A stretch of 64,000 bases of DNA from Alteromonas confluentis. Its GTDB lineage: Bacteria; Pseudomonadota; Gammaproteobacteria; Enterobacterales; Alteromonadaceae. The stretch spans positions 1-64,000 of the forward strand of contig NZ_MDHN01000037.1 in assembly GCF_001757105.1 (NCBI RefSeq). The letters are read 5' to 3'. The notes under the pieces were generated by a model, which was given only the letters and a program-made list of their open reading frames with translations, had not been told where the DNA came from and ran no database searches. The position numbers and the translations under genes are program-made. Positions 1-8,486 of the stretch are shown here, piece after piece; the first letter of the stretch is position 1; each line of letters begins with the position of its first letter.

Positions 1-807
1 ATCATAGAAAGCATTAAACGGCGGGTGCGTGATGGTAGCGTGCTGCGCTTAATCAGCCAGTTCTTAACAAGTGGGGTGATGGTTGAAGGCCATTGGCAGC
101 AGACAGACACAGGGAGTCCGCAAGGTGGGGTAATCAGCCCCTTGATAGCGAACATCTATCTGGATGCGTTTGATAAGGAGATGATGCAACGTGGCCACCG
201 CATAGTGCGCTACGCTGATGATATTCTTATCTTGTGTCGCAGTCGTTCAGCGGCAGAGAATGCGCAACGACAAGCGACCCAAATCCTTGAAGGTAAACTG
301 AAGCTGACCGTGAACACAGAGAAAACCCACATCACACACAGTGATGCGGGTGTCAGGTTCCTTGGTGTGGAAATCGGGACGAAATATACCCGAATCCAAG
401 CGAAGAAACTGGCATTGTTCAAAATGAAGCTAAAGGAGATGACAAAACGCAACGGGGGAAAACCGTTGTCACATGTCATCAACAGACTGAATCCACTGCT
501 AAGAGGGTTCAGCCAGTACTTCAGGATTGCCAATGCCAGCAGGGCATTCAAGCAAATCGCGAGTTGGCTGAGACGCAGACTGCGCAGTGTTCAACTGAAG
601 TTATGGAAAAAGGCGAGCCGCCTGCATCGCTGGCTACGACAGCGGGGCTACAAAGGCAAGTTCGCGTCCATGAGCATGACGAGTTGGCGCAGCGCAAGAA
701 GCCCACTGGCAAGCTACGCGATGCCAAACAGCTGGTTTAACGAACTTGGACTGGTGAATCTGGAAGACGTTAGAACGGGAAATGTGCCCAGCAATTACGC
801 TGGATAA
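1..807 (+). CDS. ltrA: Group II intron reverse transcriptase/maturase, 5' end outside the window
   Basis: The reading frame is open from base 1, so the protein starts before the window; the first internal Met is not the true start. What is visible is the reverse-transcriptase palm with GSPQGGVISP, the catalytic YADD motif near base 210 and the FLG segment, then the maturase X (thumb) domain rich in Arg/Lys (RRLRSVQLKLWKK). The C-terminal end (WFNELGLVNLEDV) is the kind found in bacterial group II proteins without an HNH endonuclease, and no endonuclease motif is seen. The family acts in intron splicing and retrohoming through an RNP complex. The stop codon lies just before intron domains V and VI, which fits an intact 3' half. 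The upstream intron RNA domains cannot be judged here. Confidence 0.93.
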   Translation: MIESIKRRVRDGSVLRLISQFLTSGVMVEGHWQQTDTGSPQGGVISPLIANIYLDAFDKEMMQRGHRIVRYADDILILCRSRSAAENAQRQATQILEGKLKLTVNTEKTHITHSDAGVRFLGVEIGTKYTRIQAKKLALFKMKLKEMTKRNGGKPLSHVINRLNPLLRGFSQYFRIANASRAFKQIASWLRRRLRSVQLKLWKKASRLHRWLRQRGYKGKFASMSMTSWRSARSPLASYAMPNSWFNELGLVNLEDVRTGNVPSNYAG

Positions 808-816
808 ACTGTACAG

Positions 817-887
817 GAGCCGTATACGAGGCCCGTACGTACGGTTCTGTGAGAGGGATGAGGCGGTGATGCCTCACCCTACTCGAT
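817..887 (+). ncRNA. Group II intron domains V and VI (3' end of intron)
   Basis: Bases 817-847 form a domain V type hairpin: GAGCCGTATACGAG pairs across a short loop with CGTACGTACGGTTC, giving the conserved GAGCCGTA/TACGGTTC ends. Bases 851-884 form a second hairpin (GAG, AGGG, TGAGGC paired with GCCTCA, CCCT, CTC) with an unpaired A at 881, the expected branch-point adenosine of domain VI. The intron would end at about 887 in AT, 6-7 bases after that A, as is usual. It directly follows the reverse transcriptase gene. The exact 3' splice site is inferred. Confidence 0.8.
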
Positions 888-1061
888 GTTTGTGCTGATT
901 CGAGCCCAGTAGTCAGGTTCGATGTAGTGCTCCTTCCTGATTGCTTATCTGTTAAAGCGCAATTCGCTCAGCCTGCCAATAACTACGTTAACGTCCAGCT
1001 CATCACTATTTCATCCTCTCCCCCTCTAGGGTATTGTTTTTACAAACAAGGAGATCCTGAA

Positions 1062-2393
1062 ATGAACAAATTTTTGAAAACAGGTGTGTGCCTGGCGGTG
1101 TTAGGTTTTAGTAGTGCCAAGGCACTGGCTGAGCCGGTGGCGGTTGAGTCTGCAATTCAGGATGACCTTCCTCAGCTAATGGAGCTGTATAAGCACCTCC
1201 ATGCGAATCCTGAGCTGAGTGGTTATGAAGTAGAAACCGCCAAGTTACTGGCCGACAAAGCGCGCAAGCTTGGCTTTGAGGTCACTGAGAAAGTTGGCGG
1301 CACCGGTGTTGTGGCAGTGATGGAAAATGGTCCTGGCCCGGTGGTACTTATTCGCGCTGATATGGACGGCTTACCCGTGATAGAGCAAACCGGGTTGCCT
1401 TTCGCTTCTACGGTTACAGCAACCACCGATGACGGCGTGGAATCCGGTGTAATGCATGCTTGCGCTCACGATACCCACATGTCTGGCTGGATGGGTACCG
1501 CCCAGCAATTAGTGAAGTTCAAAGATCAGTGGTCCGGTACGGTGGTAATGATTCTGCAACCTGCAGAAGAGCGGGGTAAGGGCGCTCGCGATATGCTGGC
1601 GGATGGTTTATATGAACGCTTCCCCAAACCTGACTACGCGTTTGCCTTTCATAACTCGGCTGCCATTCCGGCAGGCGTTATTGGCTATACGCCGGGCTTC
1701 ACCTTCGCCAACGTAGACAGCGTGGACATTAATATTAAAGGTATTGGGGGGCATGGTGCGTATCCACAGGCAACCAAAGATCCTGTGGTACTGGGCAGCC
1801 GCATTGTTACCTCTCTTCAAACCCTGGTTAGCCGGGAGCTGGATCCTCTGGATTCGGCGGTAGTTACTGTAGGCAGTTTCATCAGTGGCTCCAAGCACAA
1901 TATCATTTCAGATAAAGCGACACTGTTACTAACGGTGAGAAGCTACTCCGATGAAACCAGACAGAAACTGCTAGATGGTATTGCCCGTATCGCCAAAGGT
2001 GAGGGAATTGCCGCTGGTTTGCCTGATGACATGCTGCCGCAAGTGCTGGTGAAAGACGAATACACCCCAGCAGCCTACAATCCGCCTGAATTCGCAGTGG
2101 AAATGACAGATTTCTTCCGCGCTGAAATGGGGGATGAGATGGTTACCGAAGTGCCACCAACCATGGCGGGTGAGGATTTCGGTCGATACTACCGGGCAGA
2201 TAAATCCATTAAGAGTTTTTTGTTCTGGGTGGGCGGTGTGCCAGAAGATCGCTGGGAAGCCGCTCAAAGCGGAGACCAAAAACTGCCTTCGTTACACAGC
2301 CCATTCTGGGCACCAGATGCTGAAAAGGTGATCAGTAGCGCCACCGAAGCACTGACTTTAGCCACTTTGAAGGTGTTGGCGAAACCTGAGTAA
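1062..2393 (+). CDS. Secreted M20-family amidohydrolase (hippurate hydrolase/aminoacylase type)
   Basis: A metallopeptidase-fold amidohydrolase that hydrolyses N-acyl amino acids or related amides; the exact substrate is unknown. The start at 1062 is chosen because AAGGAG lies 8 bases upstream and a clear signal peptide (MNKFLKTGVCLAVLGFSSA, cut after AKALA) begins there; the longer frame back to 927 has no such features. The 443-residue protein shows the M20 order: RADMDGLP, then MHACAHDTH with metal-binding Cys/His, LQPAEERGKGA with the catalytic Glu pair, the dimerisation-domain motif GGHGAYPQ, and TMAGEDFG near the C terminus. The signal peptide places it in the periplasm or outside. It stands alone between the intron and betT. 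Confidence 0.9.
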   Translation: MNKFLKTGVCLAVLGFSSAKALAEPVAVESAIQDDLPQLMELYKHLHANPELSGYEVETAKLLADKARKLGFEVTEKVGGTGVVAVMENGPGPVVLIRADMDGLPVIEQTGLPFASTVTATTDDGVESGVMHACAHDTHMSGWMGTAQQLVKFKDQWSGTVVMILQPAEERGKGARDMLADGLYERFPKPDYAFAFHNSAAIPAGVIGYTPGFTFANVDSVDINIKGIGGHGAYPQATKDPVVLGSRIVTSLQTLVSRELDPLDSAVVTVGSFISGSKHNIISDKATLLLTVRSYSDETRQKLLDGIARIAKGEGIAAGLPDDMLPQVLVKDEYTPAAYNPPEFAVEMTDFFRAEMGDEMVTEVPPTMAGEDFGRYYRADKSIKSFLFWVGGVPEDRWEAAQSGDQKLPSLHSPFWAPDAEKVISSATEALTLATLKVLAKPE

Positions 2394-2458
2394 TTTAACA
2401 ATAGTGGATAGGGCTAGGCGTTTTAGTTAATTCCTGGCTCCTCTCATTCCGAATGAAT

Positions 2459-2572
2459 TTAGGCGACTAAAAAACAAATAGCGACTAACGACAGCGAGTA
2501 AGACATAGCAAAAATCCACTCCCTTCGTGATTCGCGTTTCATATCTTCCTTATGTTCTTCCCAACTTTTCAT
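2459..2572 (-). CDS. Putative 37-residue single-span membrane protein
   Basis: A short frame on the minus strand, in the 370-base gap between the amidohydrolase and betT. It has an ATG at 2572 preceded by GGAG six bases upstream. The product begins MKSWEEHKEDMKRESRREW, very charged, and ends in a hydrophobic stretch (IFAMSYSLSLVAICFLVA) that could span the membrane. An in-frame ATG at 2584 would add four residues. I do not recognise the family. The amphipathic head, single hydrophobic tail and ribosome site favour a real gene, but a frame this short can arise by chance. The rest of the gap (2585-2763) is AT-rich and probably holds the betT promoter. Confidence 0.4.
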   Translation of the reverse strand: MKSWEEHKEDMKRESRREWIFAMSYSLSLVAICFLVA

Positions 2573-2763
2573 AATGTTCTCCATTAGTGAATTGGCTGAC
2601 TAAAGCATAGTTTAGTATTTCACCTTGGGCGACTTTTATTATATTCATTATAAATCGGCAAGCATTCACAACCTGAACCAATCCATCCTCCTTCCAGTAG
2701 TAAACAGAAAGTTAAAACAATACCAACAGCACGCAACTTATCTGTCACTGACAAGGACTTTTC

Positions 2764-4794
2764 ATGAAAGGCAAAGCGAATAGCTCTACCATTCTCCTTC
2801 CTGTATTTCTTCCGGCCGTAGCCATTATTTTATTGTTGGTGATTGGTACTATCAGTAACCCCGATCTGGCAGGGGAGGCATTTGATGCCACGCTCGCCTG
2901 GATCACCAAAACCTTTGGCTGGTTCTACATGCTGTCGGTGGCCATTTTTCTGGTATTCATTGTTGCTGTGGCGTCATCGAGTTGGGGCAACATTAAGTTG
3001 GGCCCTGACCACGCCGAGCCCCAGTACAGTTTTCCCGAATGGTTTGCCATGTTGTTTTCTGCTGGCTACGGTGTGGCGTTGCTTTACTTTGGTGTGGCGG
3101 AACCGGTTTTACACTATTCCTCACCGCCCGCAGGTGCGGCTGAAACAGTAGACGCCGCCAGGCAGGCCATGCAGATTGCGTTCTTTCATTGGGGTTTCCA
3201 TATCTGGGCGATTTATGGGCTGGTGGGCCTGGTGCTAGCTTACTTCGCCTTTCGTCACGGCTTACCGCTTTCCATTCGTTCTGCGCTATATCCGCTTATC
3301 GGTGACAAAATTTACGGCCCAATTGGGCATGCGGTCGACGTGTTCGCGATTCTGGGCACACTGTTCGGTATTGCCACCACGCTTGGCTTGTCGGTCACGC
3401 AGATAAACGCGGGCCTGCATTATCTTTCAGACGATATTCCCATCGACATCATGGTGCAGGTGGGCACCATTGCTATTGTCACCGTTGCGGCGACGGTTTC
3501 GGTAATTGCGGGTATGGACAAGGGCGTAAAACGCTTATCTATTTTGAATATGATCCTCGCTGTGGCATTGATGACCACGGTGTTTATCTTCGGTGAAACG
3601 GTACATATTCTTGAAGCGTTTCTACAGAACACGGGCAGCTATCTAAGCGGCATTGTTGAGCGCACATTTAACATTCAGGCGTATAGCCGAAGCGATTGGA
3701 TTGGTAACTGGACCCTGTTCATCTTTGGCTGGACTATCGCCTGGGCACCTTTTGTGGGCATGTTCATCGCTAAAATCAGCCGCGGCAGAACCATCCGTCA
3801 GTTTGTCTTCGGGGTGATGCTGGTGCCTACCATGTTTACCTTTCTTTGGTTCTCCGTATTTGGCGATACCGCGCTGAACGCCATCATGAACGAAGGCGTG
3901 AATACATTGATCACCGATGTGCAGGATAACGAAGCCATTGCGCTATTTAAGCTTTACGACTTACTGCCGGGTTCGTCGATAATGTCTGGCCTTACGGTGC
4001 TGCTCATTATCACATTCTTCGTGACGTCTTCAGATTCTGGTTCTTTAGTCATCGATTCCCTGGCTTCAGGAGGTAAGGAAGAAAGCCCGGTATGGCAGCG
4101 TATCTTTTGGGCGTTTCTGGAAGGCACGGTTGCCGCAGTGCTGTTGCTGGCAGGCGGGCTGAGTGCGTTGCAAACCATGACGATAACCAGTGCACTGCCG
4201 TTTGCCGTAATCATGCTAATGGCTGCTGCCGGGTTGTGGCGCGCGCTTATCATCGAAGGTTATCGCAACAACAGCCTGCAGGCGAACACGCTGAACCGCA
4301 ATCGTGGGCGCTCTACAAACCTCAAAGGGCGCCTGGCGGCCATGGTGGATTACCCGACCCGCAAGGAGGTGCACGAATTTATTGAAACGACCGTTATTGA
4401 AGCCATGAATGAAATGCAGTCTGAGCTTAAACACAAAGAGTGGGATGCAAACGTGGAATTCGACAGTGAGATGGGCCGGGCTATCTTTACCGTGGAGCGC
4501 CACGAGCACATGGACTTTATTTACGACATCCGCATGACCGAGCATCTGGTTCCGGGGTTCAGCTATGCTGAGCTGCGTCACGAAGACGATGAATCAGAAA
4601 AATATTTCCGCGCAGAAGTATTCCTGCGTCGGGGTGGTCAGGCTTACGACATTTACGGATATGACAAACAGAGTATTGCGAAGGATATTCTGGATCAGTT
4701 CGAGAATTATCTTCACTTCCTCGACACCAGCCCTGGTGAGTTGCCTTGGGAGATGGATGCACATGATGAGATGTTGAATAAACCAGAAAGTTAA
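2764..4794 (+). CDS. betT: BCCT-family choline/betaine transporter, BetT-like
   Basis: A sodium- or proton-coupled symporter for choline or similar quaternary ammonium compounds, in the inner membrane. At 676 residues it matches E. coli BetT (677) and aligns with it by eye over its full length. It has about 12 hydrophobic segments in residues 1-490, the BCCT signature around WTLFIFGWTIAWAPFVGMF followed by AKISRGRTIRQF, SSDSGSLV in a late helix, and a long hydrophilic C-terminal domain of about 170 residues, which in BetT senses osmotic strength. AAGGA precedes the ATG. No betA/betB/betI genes are adjacent, so the choline-to-betaine link is family inference only. Confidence 0.88.
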   Translation: MKGKANSSTILLPVFLPAVAIILLLVIGTISNPDLAGEAFDATLAWITKTFGWFYMLSVAIFLVFIVAVASSSWGNIKLGPDHAEPQYSFPEWFAMLFSAGYGVALLYFGVAEPVLHYSSPPAGAAETVDAARQAMQIAFFHWGFHIWAIYGLVGLVLAYFAFRHGLPLSIRSALYPLIGDKIYGPIGHAVDVFAILGTLFGIATTLGLSVTQINAGLHYLSDDIPIDIMVQVGTIAIVTVAATVSVIAGMDKGVKRLSILNMILAVALMTTVFIFGETVHILEAFLQNTGSYLSGIVERTFNIQAYSRSDWIGNWTLFIFGWTIAWAPFVGMFIAKISRGRTIRQFVFGVMLVPTMFTFLWFSVFGDTALNAIMNEGVNTLITDVQDNEAIALFKLYDLLPGSSIMSGLTVLLIITFFVTSSDSGSLVIDSLASGGKEESPVWQRIFWAFLEGTVAAVLLLAGGLSALQTMTITSALPFAVIMLMAAAGLWRALIIEGYRNNSLQANTLNRNRGRSTNLKGRLAAMVDYPTRKEVHEFIETTVIEAMNEMQSELKHKEWDANVEFDSEMGRAIFTVERHEHMDFIYDIRMTEHLVPGFSYAELRHEDDESEKYFRAEVFLRRGGQAYDIYGYDKQSIAKDILDQFENYLHFLDTSPGELPWEMDAHDEMLNKPES

Positions 4795-4830
4795 ATCACC
4801 TAAACCTCTTCACCTGGTATTGGTGTTCAT

Positions 4831-4856
4831 AAGGCGCTTCATCTACGGAGCGCCTT
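4831..4856 (+). terminator. Hairpin after betT
   Basis: AAGGCGCT at 4831-4838 pairs perfectly with AGCGCCTT at 4849-4856 around a 10-base loop. It lies 37 bases after the betT stop. There is no T-run, so it may be a transcript-end hairpin rather than a strong intrinsic terminator. Confidence 0.45.
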
Positions 4857-5012
4857 CGCCTCAAACCATACACTCTCGCCGACAACCGCATCATCTACCG
4901 CTTTCATCAGAAACCCGCCCTTTACGCACCAGTAACAGTGCTAGACTGCGTTCACGCTGCGCATGCGTGCATTGGCGGCGAACCAACTCTGAACGATTAC
5001 CCGGAGATAACT

Positions 5013-6896
5013 ATGACAATAAAGGTAAAGTTGCCAGCATTTTTGCTGGCGCTGGCGGTACTGTTTTCCGCTTTTAGTGCCACTGCGGCGACGGAAGACA
5101 AACGGGCGGAATATATTCGCTCACATTATGCAAAGTATGAGTACAACGTTCCCATGCGCGATGGTAAAACTCTGTTTACCTCAGTGTATGTGCCCAACGA
5201 CCAATCGAAGAAATATCCCATGCTGATGCAGCGCACGCCTTATCGTGTTGCGCCATACGGCACCGACAAATATAAAACCCGCTTAGGCCCCAGTGAGAAG
5301 TTTGAGCAGGAAGGTTTTATCTTTGTATTTCAGGACGTGCGCGGTAAGCAAATGTCCGAGGGCGAGTTCGTGAACATGCGTCCCCAGGATGCTTACAAGC
5401 GCGGCAAGAAAGCCGTGGATGATGCGACAGATGCCTACGACACCATCGACTGGCTGGTAAAGAATATTCCTAACAACAACGGCAAAGTAGGCCAGTGGGG
5501 TATTTCGTATCCGGGTTATTACACCTCAGTTTCCGCGATTAACAGTCACAAAGCACTGAAAGCGATTTCTCCACAAGCCCCCATTGCTGACTGGTTCTTC
5601 GATGATTTCCACCGTAACGGTGCGTTCTCAACGCCTATGGCGTTTATCTTCTTTGATTCATTCGATAAGCCTCGTGACGGCGTATTTCCCTGGTCTGAAG
5701 ATCGCCGCGACTTGCCTACACAAGATGGCTACCAGTTTTATCATGAGCTAGGTTCTCTGAAGAATGTGAATGAGAAATACTTCCACCATGAACGTCCGTT
5801 CTGGGATGAGCTCACTCAGCACCCGAACTACGACGATTACTGGAAAGCCCGTGATGTACTGCAGCATCTTGATGATGTGAAACCTGCCGTGCTGGTTGTG
5901 GGTGGCTGGTACGACACCGAAGACCTGTATGGTCCTCTGGCGACTTACAAAACCATGTCTGACAACAACAAGAAAGACAATGTACAACTGGTGATGGGCC
6001 CCTGGTATCACGGTCAGTGGATCCGCGACAAAGGCGAAAACCTGGGACTGGCACAGTTCGGTTTTGAAACCAGCATCTACTTCCAGGACAACATCTTGCT
6101 GCCATTCTTTAATCAACATTTAAAAGACGACAGCAAAGTGGCCTACAAGCCGCAAACCACCATGTTCGAAACCGGTGCAAACCGCTGGCGTACCTTTGAA
6201 ACCTGGCCGCCAAAGCAGGTGAGCGAGAAAACCTGGTACCTAACGGCAGATGAATCAATTTCTGATAAGCCGTCTGCCGACAAACAAGGCTTTGACGAAT
6301 ACCTCAGCGACCCGAATAAACCGGTTCCACATTCTGCAAGTATCAGCCGCGGTTGGGATCGCCCGTACATGGCGGAAGATCAGCGCTTTGCTGCACGCCG
6401 TCCTGACGTACTGATTTATAATTCTGAGCCTATGGAATCGGACATGACCATTGCCGGTCCAGTAGATGTATCGCTGTGGGTATCTACCACTGAATCTGCG
6501 GCAGACTTCGTGGTGAAAATTGTTGATGTGTTCCCGGGAGTGGATGAAAACACCAATAAGGTCGACCGCGAAACCGACAACCGCCATGAGCTGGTACGTT
6601 GGGGCATTATCCGTGGCCGTTTTCGTAACAGCTTCAGTGAGCCTGAGGCATTTACGCCAAACACGCCTACTGAAGTGAAGTTCCAGCTGTACGATGTACT
6701 GCACGACTTCAAACGGGGCCACAAACTGCAAATTCAGGTACAAAGCAGCATGTTCCCGTTCATGGACATGAACCCGCAGAAGTACGTAGAAAATATCTTT
6801 GAAGCCGATGACAGTGATTTTGTGAAAGCCTTCCACCGCGTGTATCGCACGGAAGACATGCCAAGCAATATCTCGTTTACCGTGTTGGAGAAGTAA
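5013..6896 (+). CDS. Secreted CocE/NonD-type serine hydrolase (S15 X-Pro dipeptidyl-peptidase family)
   Basis: An alpha/beta hydrolase of the cocaine esterase / glutaryl-7-ACA acylase family that cleaves esters or amides; substrate unknown. The start at 5013 is chosen because CCGGAG lies just upstream and a signal peptide (MTIKVKLPAFLLALAVLF, ending ATAA) follows, giving 627 residues; a frame reaching back to 4938 lacks this. Catalytic residues are visible: Ser165 in GISYPG, Asp301 in GGWYDTED and His333 in GPWYHGQW. The C-terminal third (PMESDMTIAGPVDVSLWVST onward) is the jelly-roll domain typical of CocE. It is apparently monocistronic, followed by a hairpin at 6907-6933. Confidence 0.9.
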   Translation: MTIKVKLPAFLLALAVLFSAFSATAATEDKRAEYIRSHYAKYEYNVPMRDGKTLFTSVYVPNDQSKKYPMLMQRTPYRVAPYGTDKYKTRLGPSEKFEQEGFIFVFQDVRGKQMSEGEFVNMRPQDAYKRGKKAVDDATDAYDTIDWLVKNIPNNNGKVGQWGISYPGYYTSVSAINSHKALKAISPQAPIADWFFDDFHRNGAFSTPMAFIFFDSFDKPRDGVFPWSEDRRDLPTQDGYQFYHELGSLKNVNEKYFHHERPFWDELTQHPNYDDYWKARDVLQHLDDVKPAVLVVGGWYDTEDLYGPLATYKTMSDNNKKDNVQLVMGPWYHGQWIRDKGENLGLAQFGFETSIYFQDNILLPFFNQHLKDDSKVAYKPQTTMFETGANRWRTFETWPPKQVSEKTWYLTADESISDKPSADKQGFDEYLSDPNKPVPHSASISRGWDRPYMAEDQRFAARRPDVLIYNSEPMESDMTIAGPVDVSLWVSTTESAADFVVKIVDVFPGVDENTNKVDRETDNRHELVRWGIIRGRFRNSFSEPEAFTPNTPTEVKFQLYDVLHDFKRGHKLQIQVQSSMFPFMDMNPQKYVENIFEADDSDFVKAFHRVYRTEDMPSNISFTVLEK

Positions 6897-6906
6897 AATC
6901 TTGTTC

Positions 6907-6933
6907 GGTTAGCGCCTGTCCACGGTGCTAACC
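6907..6933 (+). terminator. Hairpin after the CocE-like gene
   Basis: GGTTAGC (6907-6913) pairs with GCTAACC (6927-6933), 10 bases after the hydrolase stop codon. No T-run follows, so termination is only probable. Confidence 0.45.
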
Positions 6934-6948
6934 GTCATGATCTAAATG

Positions 6949-6990
6949 CTGCCTAAAATAATATAAACGAGACGTTATATTTTTAGGCAG
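6949..6990 (+). promoter_or_regulatory. Long imperfect inverted repeat before the MBL-fold gene
   Basis: CTGCCTAAAATAATATAA (6949-6966) is mirrored by TTATATTTTTAGGCAG (6975-6990), ending 6 bases before the ATG at 6997. As RNA it would hide the start region in a stem; as DNA it could be an operator. No good Shine-Dalgarno sequence is visible between the repeat and the start. Confidence 0.5.
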
Positions 6991-6996
6991 TATCCC

Positions 6997-7695
6997 ATGC
7001 AAGTCAGAGCTTTCAAGGCGGAAGGTTTCGCTCAGCTTTCATACCTTATTTCTGAAGGAACAAAGGCAATTGTTGTCGACCCTCATTTGGATATCGGCAC
7101 ATACCTGAATGCTGCTGAAGGCCTCGGTGTGAAGATCTGCTTTGTGTTGGAAACGCACAGAAGCCTTGATTTTGTCTCTGGCGGCCAAGCGCTCGCCGAT
7201 CTTCTTAATATTCCTGTTTATCACGGCGTTCGCAGAGATTGCATCAATAACTACACAACAGCCGTCGAGGATGGTGATGTACTTTACGCTGGTAAACTGA
7301 AAGTGACTGTACTTGAAACACCAGGCCATACCAAAGACAGCGTGTGTTATCAGGTTGCCAATACCCGCATTTGCGATAAGACTGAAGTGATATTCACCGG
7401 TGGAACTCTGTTTGTCAGCAATGCAGGTCTGTCCGGAGGTTACTCCGGAGACAAAGCTTATATTTCATCTGTACTCTTTCAAAGCTTAAATAAACTGATG
7501 CATCTTCCTGATCACGTAGTCGTTTACCCCGCTTATGGCGCAGGCTCGGTGTGTGGTGGCGAACTGATGGAGCGGGAGTTTTCTACGCTGGGTTATGAAA
7601 AGCAGCGTAATCCTCGTTTGCAAATCGGTATTCATAACAACTTTGCCAGAAGTGCAATAAACGGCAAAAAAACGGAGACCAGGTGGCCTCCGTAA
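6997..7695 (+). CDS. Metallo-beta-lactamase-fold protein with degraded metal-binding motifs
   Basis: The 232 residues align with the MBL domain of the ETHE1-like persulfide dioxygenase/rhodanese-associated family (N-terminal FAQLSYLISEG, TPGHTKDSV, the VYPAYGAGSVCGG region, the EREFSTLGYEKQRNPRLQ tail). The catalytic motif expected as HxHxD reads His54-Arg-Ser56-Leu-Asp58, so the second His is lost. The usual GDTLF reads Gly135-Gly136-Thr, losing the bridging Asp. The usual PAHG or PGHG reads Pro-Ala-Tyr180-Gly, losing another His. His111 in PGHT remains. With three ligands gone it is unlikely to be a normal dinuclear or iron hydrolase; it may be a pseudoenzyme with a binding role or a decaying gene. 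No rhodanese domain follows. The last codons overlap a terminator serving the opposite strand. Confidence 0.75.
   Translation: MQVRAFKAEGFAQLSYLISEGTKAIVVDPHLDIGTYLNAAEGLGVKICFVLETHRSLDFVSGGQALADLLNIPVYHGVRRDCINNYTTAVEDGDVLYAGKLKVTVLETPGHTKDSVCYQVANTRICDKTEVIFTGGTLFVSNAGLSGGYSGDKAYISSVLFQSLNKLMHLPDHVVVYPAYGAGSVCGGELMEREFSTLGYEKQRNPRLQIGIHNNFARSAINGKKTETRWPP
7666..7692 (-). terminator. Intrinsic terminator for the GST gene, inside the 3' end of the MBL gene
   Basis: Read on the minus strand, CGGAGGCC pairs with GGTCTCCG (one mismatch) around a 4-base loop and is followed by a run of seven T (bases 7672-7666). It lies about 55 bases after the GST stop codon and within the last codons of the convergent MBL gene. 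Confidence 0.65.
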
Positions 7696-7746
7696 AACGC
7701 TGCAGGCTTAACTCAAAGCCCATCGCAACGGGTTCGTATAGAGCGC

Positions 7747-8349
7747 TTATTTCGCAATTCCCGGCATACCATTAAAACCAGGAAGCGCCTTGATGCGTGC
7801 TATCCATTTATTAATCGCAGGGTAGTCGGCAAGTGAAACGCCACCTTCTGGTGCCAGTGCGACATAAGGCATAACCGCACAATCGGCGATGGTTGGGCGA
7901 GCCAGTGCCAGCCAGTCGTTGTGCTGCAGGTGGTCTTCCAGCAGTGCCAGGATCCTTTCAGAATTCGCAATAGTGGTAGGTTTGTGAAGTTCGTAGCCAA
8001 ATTTATCCACTAAGCGTGATGCATTAGGGCCATGCTGAACTTCATTCGATGCGGTAGACAACCATTGCTGTACGTCTGCCATTTCTGCTGCGTTAGAAGG
8101 CAGCCAGCTTTCCAGCTCATGGAAGCGTGCCAGGTAAACAAGAATTGCCTGCGCGTCACGTAATACCACATCGTTATGCTCGAACACCGGCAGTTCGCCG
8201 AAGGGATTCAGCGCCAGCATTTTTTCAGATTTGTGTTCGCCGCCGAGAAAATCAACGGGAATAATGTCGAGATCGATGTTAGCCAGCGCGGCGAACAGTC
8301 TTACTTTAAAGCAGTTACCAGATAATTCTAAATCGTAGAGTTTCATCAT
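7747..8349 (-). CDS. Glutathione S-transferase family protein
   Basis: A 200-residue GST with an N-terminal thioredoxin-like domain (residues about 1-75: KLYDLELSGNCFKVRLF, then the cis-Pro region GELPVFEHNDVVLRDAQAIL, which binds the gamma-glutamyl part of glutathione) and an all-helical C-terminal domain with PTIADCAVMPY. The first two codons are both Met; either could start, with GGGGGAG upstream. Enzymes of this type conjugate or reduce electrophiles in the cytoplasm. The LysR gene at 8487 is divergent and probably regulates it. Confidence 0.87.
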   Translation of the reverse strand: MMKLYDLELSGNCFKVRLFAALANIDLDIIPVDFLGGEHKSEKMLALNPFGELPVFEHNDVVLRDAQAILVYLARFHELESWLPSNAAEMADVQQWLSTASNEVQHGPNASRLVDKFGYELHKPTTIANSERILALLEDHLQHNDWLALARPTIADCAVMPYVALAPEGGVSLADYPAINKWIARIKALPGFNGMPGIAK

Positions 8350-8486
8350 TTTCTCCCCCAGGCGGGTGTCTTTTTAACAAGTTTCAAACAGATTAATCGG
8401 TCCGCTTTTCGCAAAAAATATGCAATAGTTGATTTCTGTAAACCGTTTTTCGCACTAATTGGAAATTCGACAAGAGGAATTGCACG

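Noticed and set aside
6255-6836. 193-codon antisense frame within the CocE-like gene
   Set aside because: A shadow of a well-supported coding gene; no domain or ribosome site.
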